Assembly (NCBI GenBank): GCA_010206225.2
Contig: VIQU02000007.1
Location: 54,769 to 118,768 of the forward strand
DNA from: Lachnospiraceae bacterium MD308
Lineage (GTDB): Bacteria; Bacillota; Clostridia; Lachnospirales; Lachnospiraceae
Direction of reading: 5' to 3'
DNA: 64,000 nucleotides
Position numbers and translations under genes: made by a program. A model generated the notes under the pieces. That model did no database searches. It worked only from the letters and a program-made list of their open reading frames with translations, and was not told where the DNA came from. Shown here one piece after another: positions 16,041 to 25,086 of this stretch (position 1 is the first letter of the stretch; the number at the start of each line of letters is the position of its first letter).

Positions 16041-18230
16041 CTACAAATGCAGTACTCTGTCCTTTATTTCCTGAGTCCTGCCTTGATTCCAGAACTGTGT
16101 TCCGATATACCCGCAGGTCCTTCTCGCCACAAACATGTGATTCTGATCGCGGTTCCCACAGTTCGGGCACTCCCATACAAGCTTCCCTGTCTCATCCTCC
16201 TTAACCAGAATCTCTCCATTATAGCCGCAGGATTCACAGAAGTCGCTCTTTGTATTCAGCTCCGCATACATAATATTGTCATAGATGAATCTCATCACTG
16301 AAACTACCGCCGGAATGTTGTTCTGCATATTCGGAACCTCCACATAGCTGATCGCTCCGCCCGGTGACAGCTTCTGGAAATCCGCCTCGAACTTGAGCTT
16401 GCTGAAGGCATCGATCTCTTCTGACACATGCACATGATAGCTGTTCGTAATATAGTTCTTATCTGTAACTCCCGGAATGACTCCAAATCGCTTCTGAAGA
16501 CACTTTGCAAACTTATATGTGGTAGATTCCATCGGAGTCCCATATACAGAGTAGCTAATGTTTTCCGCTGTTTTCCATTCTTTACACTTATCATTCAATC
16601 TCTGCATAACCGACAGGGCAAATGGTCTTGCTTCTGGATCAGTATGAGATTTTCCCAACATACGTACACACATCTCATAAAGACCCGCATATCCCAGTGA
16701 AATCGTGGAATAGCCATTATATAAAAGCTTATCTATCGGCTCGCCCTTCTTAAGCCTTGCCAGCGCCCCGTTCTGCCACAGAATCGGAGCCACATCAGAT
16801 ATCGTTCCAAGAAGCCTCTCATGGCGGCAGCGCAGCGCCCTGTGACACAGCTCCAGACGCTCATCTAAGATTTCCCAGAACTTTTCCATATTGCCTTCGG
16901 AAGAACATGCCACGTCAACAAGATTGATCGTAACAACTCCCTGATTAAATCTTCCGTAGAACTTATGGCTTCCGTCTGGATTCCTCTGAGAATCCTCAAC
17001 CGTGAGGAAGGAACGGCAGCCCATGCAGGTATATACTTCTCCCTGCTTCAACTCTCTCATGATCTTAGCAGAGATATAGTCCGGCACCATCCGCTTTGCT
17101 GTACACCTCGCCGCGAGCTCTGTCAGATACCAGTACTTGGAATCGGATGTCACATTATCCTCGTCCAGAACATAGATCAGCTTCGGAAATGCCGGTGTGA
17201 TCCACACACCTGCCTCATTCTTTACGCCCTGCATTCTCTGGATCAGCACTTCTTCTATGATCATAGCAAGGTCTTCTCTTTCCTGCCCATCCTTCGCTTC
17301 ATCCAGATACATAAACACCGTTACAAACGGCGCCTGTCCGTTACAGGTCATAAGCGTGATCAACTGATACTGAATGGTCTGGATACCGCTCTTGATCTCC
17401 TCGCGAAGCCTTCTCTCCGTCACCCTGTCAATGATCATATCATCCAAGCTCTCACGGCAGTCCTTACGCTCTTCAACTACGGCATTGCGTATCTTCTTTC
17501 TGCTGATATCCACAAACGGCGCCAGATGAGCCAGCGAAAAGGATTGTCCGCCGTACTGATTGCTGGCAACCTGTGCAACAATCTGTGTCGTCACGTTACA
17601 GGCCGTAAAGAAACTATGCGGCTTCTCGATCATCGTCTCGCTGATAACCGTACCGTTCTGCAGCATGTCCTCCAGATTAATAAGATCGCAGTTATGCTCT
17701 TTCTGGGCAAAATAATCCGAATCATGAAAATGAATGATCCCCTCTTCATGCGCCTGCACCACTTCCTCTGGAAGCAGTACACGTCTTGACAGATCTTTAC
17801 TTACCTCTCCTGCCATATAATCTCTCTGCGTAGAATTGATCACGGGGTTCTTATTGGAATTCTCCTGATTCACCTCTTCATTCAAATGTTCAATAAGCGC
17901 AAGTATCCCGTTATCTGTTGTATTAGACTTACGTGTAAGCTCACGTTTATAGCGGTAGCGGACATACTTCTGTGCTACCTCATAACCCCTCATCTCCATG
18001 ATACCAGTCTCTACCATATCCTGAATATCTTCCACATGCACCGCACGGCGCATCTCCTGCACTTTATCCGCAATCGTATCCGCAATCGCCATCACCTGAT
18101 ATTCATTCATCTGATGGAGCTTATCTACTTCACGGTTCGCTGCCTTTATTGCATTAACGATCTTATCAAGATCAAAGCTTACCTCTTCTCCATTACGCTT
18201 AATTACATTCGTCTTTACTTCCATACGCAC
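16041..18230 (-). CDS. nrdD: Anaerobic ribonucleoside-triphosphate reductase (class III)
   Basis: Glycyl-radical enzyme reducing ribonucleoside triphosphates to deoxy forms under anoxia, activated by NrdG. The N-terminal ATP-cone (about 3-95, TNVIKRNGEEVSFDLDKIVNAIKAA) gives allosteric control. The catalytic body includes INSTQRDYMAGEVSKDLS, HFHDSDYF and YTCMGCRSFL. Near the C-terminus a zinc ribbon (CESCGYNG and CPNCGNRD) precedes the radical loop RRTCGYIGTQFWNQG, Gly about 707. The length of 729 is normal. The GTG at 18230 is 7-8 nt after GGGGG; the ATG two codons later is the alternative. Two NrdR boxes lie just upstream. Confidence 0.97.
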   Translation of the reverse strand: MRMEVKTNVIKRNGEEVSFDLDKIVNAIKAANREVDKLHQMNEYQVMAIADTIADKVQEMRRAVHVEDIQDMVETGIMEMRGYEVAQKYVRYRYKRELTRKSNTTDNGILALIEHLNEEVNQENSNKNPVINSTQRDYMAGEVSKDLSRRVLLPEEVVQAHEEGIIHFHDSDYFAQKEHNCDLINLEDMLQNGTVISETMIEKPHSFFTACNVTTQIVAQVASNQYGGQSFSLAHLAPFVDISRKKIRNAVVEERKDCRESLDDMIIDRVTERRLREEIKSGIQTIQYQLITLMTCNGQAPFVTVFMYLDEAKDGQEREDLAMIIEEVLIQRMQGVKNEAGVWITPAFPKLIYVLDEDNVTSDSKYWYLTELAARCTAKRMVPDYISAKIMRELKQGEVYTCMGCRSFLTVEDSQRNPDGSHKFYGRFNQGVVTINLVDVACSSEGNMEKFWEILDERLELCHRALRCRHERLLGTISDVAPILWQNGALARLKKGEPIDKLLYNGYSTISLGYAGLYEMCVRMLGKSHTDPEARPFALSVMQRLNDKCKEWKTAENISYSVYGTPMESTTYKFAKCLQKRFGVIPGVTDKNYITNSYHVHVSEEIDAFSKLKFEADFQKLSPGGAISYVEVPNMQNNIPAVVSVMRFIYDNIMYAELNTKSDFCESCGYNGEILVKEDETGKLVWECPNCGNRDQNHMFVARRTCGYIGTQFWNQGRTQEIKDRVLHL

Positions 18231-18253
18231 TTTATAACCCCCGAAAACATAAT

Positions 18254-18300
18254 ACGCAAAATATTGTTTCTATTTTTGTCCAGCACACTATATATTGTGT
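18254..18300 (-). promoter_or_regulatory. Tandem NrdR boxes upstream of nrdD
   Basis: ACACTATATATTGTGT (18285-18300) is a perfect match to the NrdR consensus acaCwAtATaTwGtgt. ACGCAAAATATTGTTT (18254-18269) matches 13 of 16 positions. Their centres are 31 bp apart, about three helical turns, which is the standard paired arrangement. They lie 24-70 bp before the nrdD start, so repression by NrdR with (d)ATP is expected. No nrdR gene is in the window. Confidence 0.88.
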
Positions 18301-18394
18301 GCTGCTTTTCTATAATACAGCATATTATCACTTTTGAAAAGATGTAATTTGAATTTTTTATATTATTTTTTGTCTTTCTCACCGACTGCCCATT

Positions 18395-19633
18395 TTACAG
18401 GGTTAACGGATATTTATCTGTCAGGCTTTTTACTAATCCCCTTGCCTTTGCCACGTTGTTCTCACTCTTAATTACCATTACGATCGCCTCTGCAATGGTC
18501 TCCATATCCTCTTCTTTCATGCCGCGCGTCGTAACTGCCGGAGTCCCAAGACGCACGCCGCTTGTAACAAATGGAGAACGTGGGTCATTCGGAACCGTAT
18601 TTTTATTGCAGGTAATATGCGCCTCATCCAGAAGCTTCTCCAGTGTCTTTCCTGTAACCTCTTCCTCTCTGAGATCTACAAGCATCAGATGATTATCTGT
18701 CCCCCCAGACACGATCTTAATGCCTCGTGACATCAGACCCTTGCACAGCGCCTGCGCATTCTTCACGATCTGCTCCTGATACTCTTTAAATGACGGTTCA
18801 AGCGCCTCCTTAAAGCATACAGCCTTTCCTGCGATCACATGCTCTAACGGACCTCCCTGAATACCTGGAAATACCGCTTTATTAAAGTTGAACTTTTCTG
18901 CTGCTTCCTGACTGCATAAGATCATACCGCCCCTCGGCCCTCTCAATGTCTTGTGGGTTGTTGTCGTCACAACATCTGCGTATGGGATCGGACTTGGATG
19001 AAGGCCCGCTGCCACAAGTCCTGCAATATGTGCCATATCCACCATAAGATATGCGCCCGCTTCATCTGCAATCTCCCGGAATTTCTTAAAATCAATCGTC
19101 CTCGCATATGCACTTGCCCCAGCGATAATAAGCTTTGGCTTCTCTTTAAGCACCGTCTCACGAACAGCCTCATAGTCTATTACACCCTCATCATTTACCC
19201 CATAAAAAGACGTCTCAAAATAGGAGCCTGACATATTTACCGGAGAACCGTGCGTCAGATGTCCGCCGTGGTCAAGATTCATGCCAAGGATCTTGTCACC
19301 CGGTCTAAGCATCGCAAAAAACACTGCCATATTCGCCTGTGCGCCGGAATGAGGCTGCACATTGGCATACTCACACCCAAAAAGCTCCTTTGCCCTGTCT
19401 CTCGCCAGATTCTCTACTACATCTACGCACTGGCAGCCGCCGTAATACCGCTTTCCCGGATAGCCTTCTGCATATTTGTTCGTCAGCGGGCTTCCCATCG
19501 CTGCCATGACCGCTTTACTCACCCAGTTCTCAGAAGCAATCAGCTCTATATGCGAATTCTGGCGCTCCATCTCATCTGTGATCGCCTGTGCGATCTCAGG
19601 ATCTGCATTTTTGATCTCATCAAATGTATACAT
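18395..19633 (-). CDS. glyA: Serine hydroxymethyltransferase
   Basis: PLP enzyme interconverting serine and glycine while charging tetrahydrofolate with one-carbon units. 412 residues, the normal bacterial length. Visible motifs: [67 protein letters not shown], the PLP lysine in [16 protein letters not shown], and [28 protein letters not shown] precedes the start. It stands alone between nrdD and the pfl cluster. No glycine or folate riboswitch was recognised in the 75 bp upstream. Confidence 0.97.
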   Translation of the reverse strand: MYTFDEIKNADPEIAQAITDEMERQNSHIELIASENWVSKAVMAAMGSPLTNKYAEGYPGKRYYGGCQCVDVVENLARDRAKELFGCEYANVQPHSGAQANMAVFFAMLRPGDKILGMNLDHGGHLTHGSPVNMSGSYFETSFYGVNDEGVIDYEAVRETVLKEKPKLIIAGASAYARTIDFKKFREIADEAGAYLMVDMAHIAGLVAAGLHPSPIPYADVVTTTTHKTLRGPRGGMILCSQEAAEKFNFNKAVFPGIQGGPLEHVIAGKAVCFKEALEPSFKEYQEQIVKNAQALCKGLMSRGIKIVSGGTDNHLMLVDLREEEVTGKTLEKLLDEAHITCNKNTVPNDPRSPFVTSGVRLGTPAVTTRGMKEEDMETIAEAIVMVIKSENNVAKARGLVKSLTDKYPLTL

Positions 19634-19706
19634 CTGTCACCCTCCCTAATTTTAACGTAGTACAGAGTATCATATCATACTTTAGACCAAAAATACAGTA
19701 TAAAAA

Positions 19707-19742
19707 CAACAGGCATTAGAGCCATTTCTAATGCCTGTTACA
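19707..19742 (-). terminator. Terminator of the pfl cluster
   Basis: AACAGGCATTAGA and TCTAATGCCTGTT (19709-19740) form a long perfect stem around AGCCATT-like loop bases, followed on the minus strand by GTTTTTATA. It closes the pfl-grcA-like-pflA transcript. Confidence 0.85.
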
Positions 19743-19827
19743 TCTTTTCTTCTTCCACATATGTTGCCAGATATCCCGCCCGGCTGATGATATACCGCAG
19801 GTTATCTTCAGATACCGCATTCTGCAC
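19738..19827 (-). CDS. Candidate 29-residue small protein downstream of pflA
   Basis: Short frame GTG 19827 to TAA 19738 encoding MQNAVSEDNLRYIISRAGYL plus nine more residues ending EEEKM. AGAGGCGGGG lies just before the GTG. It starts 10 bp after the pflA stop, and its TAA overlaps the base of the operon terminator, so it fills exactly the space a last small gene would. No homologue is recognised. It may be chance or a degraded gene end. Confidence 0.35.
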   Translation of the reverse strand: MQNAVSEDNLRYIISRAGYLATYVEEEKM

Positions 19828-19836
19828 CCCCGCCTC

Positions 19837-20574
19837 TTAATTCCTTCCCCTGACTTCACGGATTCCCTCAAGCACCTTCGCCCTTGCCTCTTTCGCCTTC
19901 TCCGGTCTCAGATCCGCGGTTCCTTCAAGAGGATAAGATATCCCCAGATTTTTATACTTTAAGACGCCCATCGTGTGATAGGCAAGTACGTCCAATCCTT
20001 TCAGATTCCGCCACTTTCCGATCAGACGCCCAAGCTCATTAAGCTCTTTTTCTCCGTCCGTGATTCCCGGCACGCACACATGGCGGACAATAACCGGAAT
20101 ATCTGCTGCCTCAAGCGCCTTCGCGAATGCAAGAACAGGCTTCTGGCTCTTAGATGTCAGTTTCAAATGTCCTTCCTCTGCGCTATGCTTTACATCCAAA
20201 AGCACCAGGTCTGTCACTGCAAACAGCCGCTCAAATTCCTCTTTCCTCTTATCGCAATACACGATTCCTGATGTATCAAGGCAGGTATGGATCTGCCGTC
20301 TCTTTGCCTCGGAAAATAATTCTACAAGGAAGGAAAGCTGCATTAAAGGTTCCCCTCCGGTCGCAGTTATCCCTCCGCCCCGATAAAACGGCCGGTTCCG
20401 CTCATACATTTCCATGAGTTCCTCCACAGTCTTTTCACTCCCTCCAGACATCGACCATGTATCTGGATTATGACAATACTGGCATCGCATAGGACACCCC
20501 TGAAAGAATATAACAAAACGAACTCCGGGACCATCCACGGTCCCGAAGCTCTCAACTGAATGGATCCGCCCCAT
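19837..20574 (-). CDS. pflA: Pyruvate formate-lyase activating enzyme
   Basis: Radical SAM activase that abstracts hydrogen from the glycine of pyruvate formate-lyase. The cluster motif is CPMRCQYC within FFQGCPMRCQYCHNPDTW, preceded by SVESFGTVDGPGVRFV. GGGITATGGEPLMQ and LLDVKH follow. The ATG at 20574 (MGRIHSVESFG) is 7 nt after AAGGGA and begins 1 nt after the stop of the small glycyl-radical gene. The extended frame to 20613 overlaps that gene and is unlikely. It is translationally coupled to its own substrate domain. Confidence 0.95.
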   Translation of the reverse strand: MGRIHSVESFGTVDGPGVRFVIFFQGCPMRCQYCHNPDTWSMSGGSEKTVEELMEMYERNRPFYRGGGITATGGEPLMQLSFLVELFSEAKRRQIHTCLDTSGIVYCDKRKEEFERLFAVTDLVLLDVKHSAEEGHLKLTSKSQKPVLAFAKALEAADIPVIVRHVCVPGITDGEKELNELGRLIGKWRNLKGLDVLAYHTMGVLKYKNLGISYPLEGTADLRPEKAKEARAKVLEGIREVRGRN

Positions 20575-20575
20575 A

Positions 20576-20818
20576 CTACATCCCTTCATGGAAGGTTCTT
20601 GAGATAACCTCATCCTGCTGTTCTCTGGTCAGTTTGTTAAAGTTTACCGCGTAGCCCGATACCCTGACGGTAAGCTGCGGATATTTCTCTGGATGCGCCT
20701 GTGCATCCAAAAGAGTTTCCTTTGTAAATACGTTTACATTCAGATGATGTCCGCCCTTTTCTGCGTAACCATCAATCAAATGTACTAGATTGTCAACCTG
20801 TGCTTCACTGATATTCAT
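20576..20818 (-). CDS. Autonomous glycyl-radical domain of pyruvate formate-lyase
   Basis: 80-residue protein that is the missing C-terminal domain of the PFL encoded just upstream. It contains [44 protein letters not shown] and [21 protein letters not shown], aligning with the last about 75 residues of E. coli PflB and with the stress subunit GrcA/YfiD. The radical glycine is G55 in RVSGYAV. AGAAGGAGG lies 8 nt before the ATG, so it is translated on its own and is not a frameshift artefact. It should assemble with the 699-residue core to give active enzyme. Confidence 0.9.
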   Translation of the reverse strand: MNISEAQVDNLVHLIDGYAEKGGHHLNVNVFTKETLLDAQAHPEKYPQLTVRVSGYAVNFNKLTREQQDEVISRTFHEGM

Positions 20819-20900
20819 ACGTATATCCTCCTTCTGATCTGCCCGAATACTATCGGTATTATCTGCTCATCGTTTCATTCGCCTAAATATGCCGGCGCTG

Positions 20901-23000
20901 TCACTCATCTCTGTCATCTTCTATGGACGGCTCTTCACACGCACAGTCCGGCTGCATGGAAAAGCTCAGATCATCAATACTGATCTCATCAAACAGCACT
21001 GTATCCTCTTTTCCAAGCGCTCCCGGAATAATGGAAAATGTATTGGAAATTCCGTCCTGCGCATCCTTAAAGGGCATCTTGGATACAGAACTTAAGGAGG
21101 CGACAGCTCCTTTATTGTCCCTGTGATGCATCGGATTTGCTCCCGGCGCAAATGCTTCTCCGGCTTTTCTTCCGTCTGGCGTGGATCCCGTATTTTTGCC
21201 ATATACAACATTTGATGTAATGGTAAGGATCGACGTGGTCGGGATTCCGCCTCTGTAAGTGTGGTTTCCTTTAATATAATGCATAAACTCACGCACTACA
21301 TCATAGGCGATATCGTCAGCACGGTCATCATCATTGCCATATTTCGGAAAATCTCCCTCAACCTCATAGTCAACTACGATACCATTCTCATCGCGGACGG
21401 CCTTAACTTTCGCATATTTAATCGCAGAAAGGGAATCAGCCACTACGGAGAGTCCGGCAATCCCCGTCGCAAACCACCTTGTCACCTTCTTGTCATGAAG
21501 CGCCATCTGGATACGCTCATAACAGTATTTATCATGCATATAGTGGATAATATTGAGGGTATTCACATACACCTGCGCCAGCCACTTCATCATGTCGTTA
21601 AAACGCTCCATAACTTCGTCGTAATCAAGATACTCGGAAGTGATCGGACGGTACTTCGGTCCCACCTGCTTCTTTGAAATCTCATCTACGCCGCCGTTGA
21701 TCGCATAGAGCAGACACTTCGCAAGGTTCGCCCTTGCCCCAAAGAACTGCATCTCCTTGCCGACGCGCATAGAAGATACGCAGCACGCGATCGCATAGTC
21801 ATCTCCATGGGTCACACGCATAAGATCGTCATTCTCATACTGTATTGATGAAGACATGATAGAGGTTCTTGCACAGAACCGCTTAAAGTTTTCCGGCAGT
21901 CTCACGGACCACAGAACCGTAAGGTTCGGCTCCGGCGCTGTCCCAAGATTTGAAAGAGTATGAAGATACCGATAGGACATCTTTGTCACCATAGATCGTC
22001 CGTCGATTCCCATGCCGCCGATCGATTCCGTTACCCAAGTCGGATCGCCTGAAAACAACGCATTATATTCCGGTGTTCTGGCAAATTTTACAAGTCTGAG
22101 CTTCATAACAAAATGATCCACAAATTCCTGAATCTCTTCCTCCGTAAATGTACCATTTGCCAGATCGCGCTCCGAATAGATATCTATAAATGTGGAGGTG
22201 CGCCCCAGAGACATCGCCGCCCCGTTCTGCTCCTTAATCGCTGCCAGATAGCCAAAATACATCCACTGAATTGCTTCCTTTACATTTGCAGCCGGCTTAG
22301 AGATATCAAACCCGTAGATCGCGCCAAGCTCTTTTAATTCCTTTAGCGCTTTGATCTGTTCGGACAACTCCTCGCGCTGCCTTGTTACATCCGAGTACAT
22401 GATAATTCTCGTTCCGTCCTTCTGCCTCTGTTTGTCCTCAATAAGACGGTCAAGTCCGTAAAGCGCCACACGTCTGTAGTCGCCGATAATACGCCCGCGC
22501 CCATACGCATCCGGAAGACCGGTAATAATATGGCTGGAACGGCATGCACGCATCTCTGGGGTATAGGCGTCAAATACACCATCATTATGAGTCTTTCTGT
22601 GTTTCATAAAAAACTCTACAATTTCAGGATCGACCTGATACCCATTATCCTCGCATGCCTTTACCGCCATACGGATACCGCCGTAAGGCTGTAGGGCGCG
22701 TTTAAAAGGCTTGTCTGTCTGGAAGCCCACGATCTTTTCCTTATCCTTATCAAGATACCCCGGCCCATGAGAAGTAATTCCTGATACAATCTTTGTATCC
22801 ATATCAAGAACACCTCCCTTTTCACGCTCTTCTTCGGACAGCCTGAGCACCTGCTCCCAAAGCTCCTTTGTAGCTTGTGTGGGACCGGCAAGAAATGATT
22901 CGTCACCTTCATACGGTGTATAGTTCTTTTGGATAAAATCCCGGACGTTGATCTCCTTTTCCCAGACGCCGCCCTTAAATGATGTCCATTCCAGTTGCAT
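20901..23000 (-). CDS. pflB: Pyruvate formate-lyase core subunit lacking the glycyl-radical domain
   Basis: Converts pyruvate and CoA to acetyl-CoA and formate in anaerobic glycolysis. It has the PFL body with the active-site Cys pair at about 406-407 ([12 protein letters not shown]), [29 protein letters not shown] and [22 protein letters not shown]. It ends [26 protein letters not shown], then a divergent acidic, Cys-containing tail ([21 protein letters not shown]) and a stop, exactly where the glycyl-radical domain should begin. 699 residues against about 760 for E. coli. The ATG at 23000 follows GGAGGAATTT; the frame extends to 23012 through that site. Confidence 0.95.
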   Translation of the reverse strand: MQLEWTSFKGGVWEKEINVRDFIQKNYTPYEGDESFLAGPTQATKELWEQVLRLSEEEREKGGVLDMDTKIVSGITSHGPGYLDKDKEKIVGFQTDKPFKRALQPYGGIRMAVKACEDNGYQVDPEIVEFFMKHRKTHNDGVFDAYTPEMRACRSSHIITGLPDAYGRGRIIGDYRRVALYGLDRLIEDKQRQKDGTRIIMYSDVTRQREELSEQIKALKELKELGAIYGFDISKPAANVKEAIQWMYFGYLAAIKEQNGAAMSLGRTSTFIDIYSERDLANGTFTEEEIQEFVDHFVMKLRLVKFARTPEYNALFSGDPTWVTESIGGMGIDGRSMVTKMSYRYLHTLSNLGTAPEPNLTVLWSVRLPENFKRFCARTSIMSSSIQYENDDLMRVTHGDDYAIACCVSSMRVGKEMQFFGARANLAKCLLYAINGGVDEISKKQVGPKYRPITSEYLDYDEVMERFNDMMKWLAQVYVNTLNIIHYMHDKYCYERIQMALHDKKVTRWFATGIAGLSVVADSLSAIKYAKVKAVRDENGIVVDYEVEGDFPKYGNDDDRADDIAYDVVREFMHYIKGNHTYRGGIPTTSILTITSNVVYGKNTGSTPDGRKAGEAFAPGANPMHHRDNKGAVASLSSVSKMPFKDAQDGISNTFSIIPGALGKEDTVLFDEISIDDLSFSMQPDCACEEPSIEDDRDE

Positions 23001-23066
23001 AAATTCCTCCATTCTTTATTCACATCACTGTGAAAGATAAAATTGTCAGTTTTCTCTGTCGAGTAT

Positions 23067-23095
23067 AAGATACCCTATTGTTAATTTTATGTCAA
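23067..23095 (-). promoter_or_regulatory. pfl promoter with overlapping Rex-like operator
   Basis: On the minus strand TTGACA (23095-23090), a 17-bp spacer and TATCTT (23072-23067) form a sigma-A-type promoter 67-95 bp before pflB. The sequence TTGTTAATTTTATGTCAA (23078-23095) resembles the Rex site TTGTTAANNNNTTAACAA, with a perfect left half and 4 of 7 in the right. It covers the -35 and spacer, so NADH-sensitive repression is plausible. Confidence 0.5.
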
Positions 23096-23176
23096 CCATT
23101 TGAGATGTACAATTTCGAGAACAATTCTCATTATCTCCCGTTTTATTGAAAAGTATACATTTCTTAAAATTGTCAT

Positions 23177-23222
23177 CAAAAAAAGAACAGTTACGATTAA
23201 ACCTTTCGTAAACTGCTCTTTT
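23177..23222 (-). terminator. Terminator of the dCTP-deaminase-like gene
   Basis: AGAGCAGTTTACG and CGTAACTGTTCT (23184-23219, minus strand) form an 11-12 bp stem followed by TTTTTTTGA. It lies 25-65 bp past the stop at 23245. Confidence 0.85.
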
Positions 23223-23244
23223 TCATTCTATTTCTACACCGCCG

Positions 23245-24039
23245 TTAAAGAAACAGACACAACGCTGCAATCAGCACAATCAACAAACCAATGTATACTG
23301 CTAAAAAGCATTTGTTATTTGCTTTATTAATAAAAATCAATATAATACCAAAAAATAATGCAATTACTATTCCAAGAGAGATATTCATGGGAATAATAAA
23401 TTCCTTCGTCATATTTTCGCTTTTAATATTAGAGAAATTAACCATTATCAAAGAAAAAATCGAAACGAAAACACCCATAATCGTTAATATATTTGCATAA
23501 ATACGATTTATCTTTTCATCAAGGTCTTTGTTTGTATCCTTCAATTTTTCCATTCTTTCTTCATATTCGTCTTTATATTTCGCTAATCCTCGATACTGTT
23601 CTTCATCGTTAAAAGAGGCCCCCGTCTGCTGCTTATAGGTCTTTTCCGGTATACCTGTCAATTGTTCAAAAATAATCTGTGCAATATTATCATTCTTTTT
23701 AATTTTAATCATTCCAGAGGTTATATTTTGCACACGCAAATAAAGATATGTTTTATGACCCGGATAATAATGTGGCCCGGATACACTTAATCCCTGTCTC
23801 ATCCTGGAATTCTTCTCCCCTATTCGCCCCATCAGATCATCTGGCATCTGAATCTGCTCTCTTGTTTTAATAAAAATGATTTCTCCCGGTCTTAACACAT
23901 AGGAATCCTCTAATTTATCCTCATTAATGATTCCCTGAATATGAAGATCGTAGGATATTGCTGTAACATTCTTCTCATCATATCCTTCTATGATAAGCCT
24001 GCCGCCTCTTTCTTTTATATCTTTGTCTGTCAATATCAT
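23245..24039 (-). CDS. dCTP-deaminase/dUTPase-fold protein with C-terminal membrane helices
   Basis: 264 residues. Residues 1-135 follow the dCTP deaminase (Dcd) fold: ISYDLHIQG, LRPGEIIFIKTREQIQMPDDLMGRIGEKNSRMRQGLSVSG, YYPGHKTYLYLRVQN, NIAQIIFEQL. At the position of the catalytic Glu of Dcd (in the LxLEL strand) there is Arg102, so classical deamination is unlikely. Nucleotide binding may remain. A coiled region (about 145-180) leads to three hydrophobic helices (182-201, 216-237, 244-264). I know of dCTP deaminases acting in phage defence; a membrane-tethered, Glu-less form is not one I can name. It is monocistronic. Confidence 0.72.
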   Translation of the reverse strand: MILTDKDIKERGGRLIIEGYDEKNVTAISYDLHIQGIINEDKLEDSYVLRPGEIIFIKTREQIQMPDDLMGRIGEKNSRMRQGLSVSGPHYYPGHKTYLYLRVQNITSGMIKIKKNDNIAQIIFEQLTGIPEKTYKQQTGASFNDEEQYRGLAKYKDEYEERMEKLKDTNKDLDEKINRIYANILTIMGVFVSIFSLIMVNFSNIKSENMTKEFIIPMNISLGIVIALFFGIILIFINKANNKCFLAVYIGLLIVLIAALCLFL

Positions 24040-24112
24040 ACTCTCACCTCTTTCATCAGGGATTTCTTTTCATTATAGCATAATCCGCTTGAAATTCAAG
24101 AATCCTCTCCAC

Positions 24113-24134
24113 GATTTTACTCTTAAGTAAAATC
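24113..24134. promoter_or_regulatory. 22-bp palindrome between divergent genes
   Basis: GATTTTACT and AGTAAAATC are perfect 9-bp arms around CTTA, located between the dCTP-deaminase-like gene (minus) and the ZIP transporter (plus), about 100 bp before the ZIP start. It is suitable as an operator; which regulator binds is unknown. Confidence 0.4.
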
Positions 24135-24232
24135 TAATCGAAATTTTTATCTTTTGTGTATAGCATTATTTCAACAAGAGAATATAATAAATACTGAGAC
24201 ACGTGGGTTATTATAGTTAGAGGGTGATATTT

Positions 24233-25009
24233 TTGCAGGCGTTTGCGATTTTGATGATTCCGTTTCTTGGAACATCGCTTGGTTCAGCGATGGTATTTTT
24301 TATGCGCGAAAAAATGAACGGCAAGGTTGAAAAGCTGCTTCTGGGATTTGCCTCAGGAGTGATGATCGCGGCCTCCGTCTGGTCGTTACTGATTCCGGCG
24401 ATCGAACTTTCCGAAGCGCAGAACATAGCCGGATGGATTCCGGCAGCGGCAGGATTCCTCTTTGGCATAGCGTTCCTGCTTCTACTAGACAGCCTGATTC
24501 CTCATCTTCACAAAGACAGCGACAAGCCAGAGGGAATCCGTACAACGCTTCCCCGCACTACCATGCTGCTTTTCGCAGTGACTCTCCACAATCTTCCGGA
24601 GGGTATGGCTGTGGGTGTGACTCTTGCAGGAGCATTACTTGGAAATACAGGTATTACTATGGCAGGAGCATTTGTGCTGTCCGTTGGGATCGCTATCCAG
24701 AATTTTCCAGAGGGCGCCATCATCTCCATGCCCCTTCGGAGCGAAGGAATGTCCCGGAAAAAGGCGTTTGCCGCCGGGGTTCTGTCTGGCATTGTGGAGC
24801 CCGCCGGAGGACTGATCACAATCCTCCTTGCAGAAAGTGTAACACGCATCCTTCCATATCTGCTTTCATTTGCGGCAGGAGCGATGATTTATGTAGTAGT
24901 GGAAGAACTGATACCGGAATCTCAGAGCGGAGAGCATTCGAACATAGGGACGATCGGAGTGGCGTTGGGATTTGCGCTCATGATGATCTTAGATGTGGCG
25001 CTGGGATAA
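24233..25009 (+). CDS. ZIP family metal transporter
   Basis: Integral membrane transporter importing divalent metal ions such as zinc. Eight hydrophobic segments. The signature helices are TLHNLPEGMAVGV (helix IV, HNLPEG), IQNFPEGAIISMPL (helix V-like) and GIVEPAGGLI. The short loop LIPHLHKDSDKPEG between helices III and IV is His-containing. It is about 259 residues and belongs to the GufA/ZupT branch. The TTG at 24233 is better spaced from GAGGGTGAT than the GTG at 24224, which overlaps that site. One of few plus-strand genes here; it is monocistronic with a terminator at 25014-25077. Confidence 0.9.
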   Translation: MQAFAILMIPFLGTSLGSAMVFFMREKMNGKVEKLLLGFASGVMIAASVWSLLIPAIELSEAQNIAGWIPAAAGFLFGIAFLLLLDSLIPHLHKDSDKPEGIRTTLPRTTMLLFAVTLHNLPEGMAVGVTLAGALLGNTGITMAGAFVLSVGIAIQNFPEGAIISMPLRSEGMSRKKAFAAGVLSGIVEPAGGLITILLAESVTRILPYLLSFAAGAMIYVVVEELIPESQSGEHSNIGTIGVALGFALMMILDVALG

Positions 25010-25013
25010 TATC

Positions 25014-25077
25014 AAATATCCGCAGATAGTATGTAGGGATCACATGACATGACCTTTCACACTGTCCGCGGATATTT
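25014..25077. terminator. Convergent terminator stem
   Basis: AAATATCCGC (25014-25023) pairs with GCGGATATTT (25068-25077), extended by CAGATAGT/ACTGTC pairing. It lies between the convergent ZIP and Spx/ArsC-like genes, with T-rich sequence on both sides. Confidence 0.7.
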
Positions 25078-25086
25078 AATATTTCT

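Noticed and set aside
16965..17789. 274-codon plus-strand frame inside nrdD
   Set aside because: Antisense of a highly conserved enzyme; no ribosome site, His/Cys/Arg-rich composition typical of shadow frames.
19634..19706. Glycine or THF riboswitch before glyA
   Set aside because: Only about 75 bp are available and no conserved core of either riboswitch is present.
24433..25029. 198-codon frame overlapping the ZIP transporter
   Set aside because: A shifted reading of the ZIP gene; the ZIP frame carries HNLPEG and membrane helices, this one has none.
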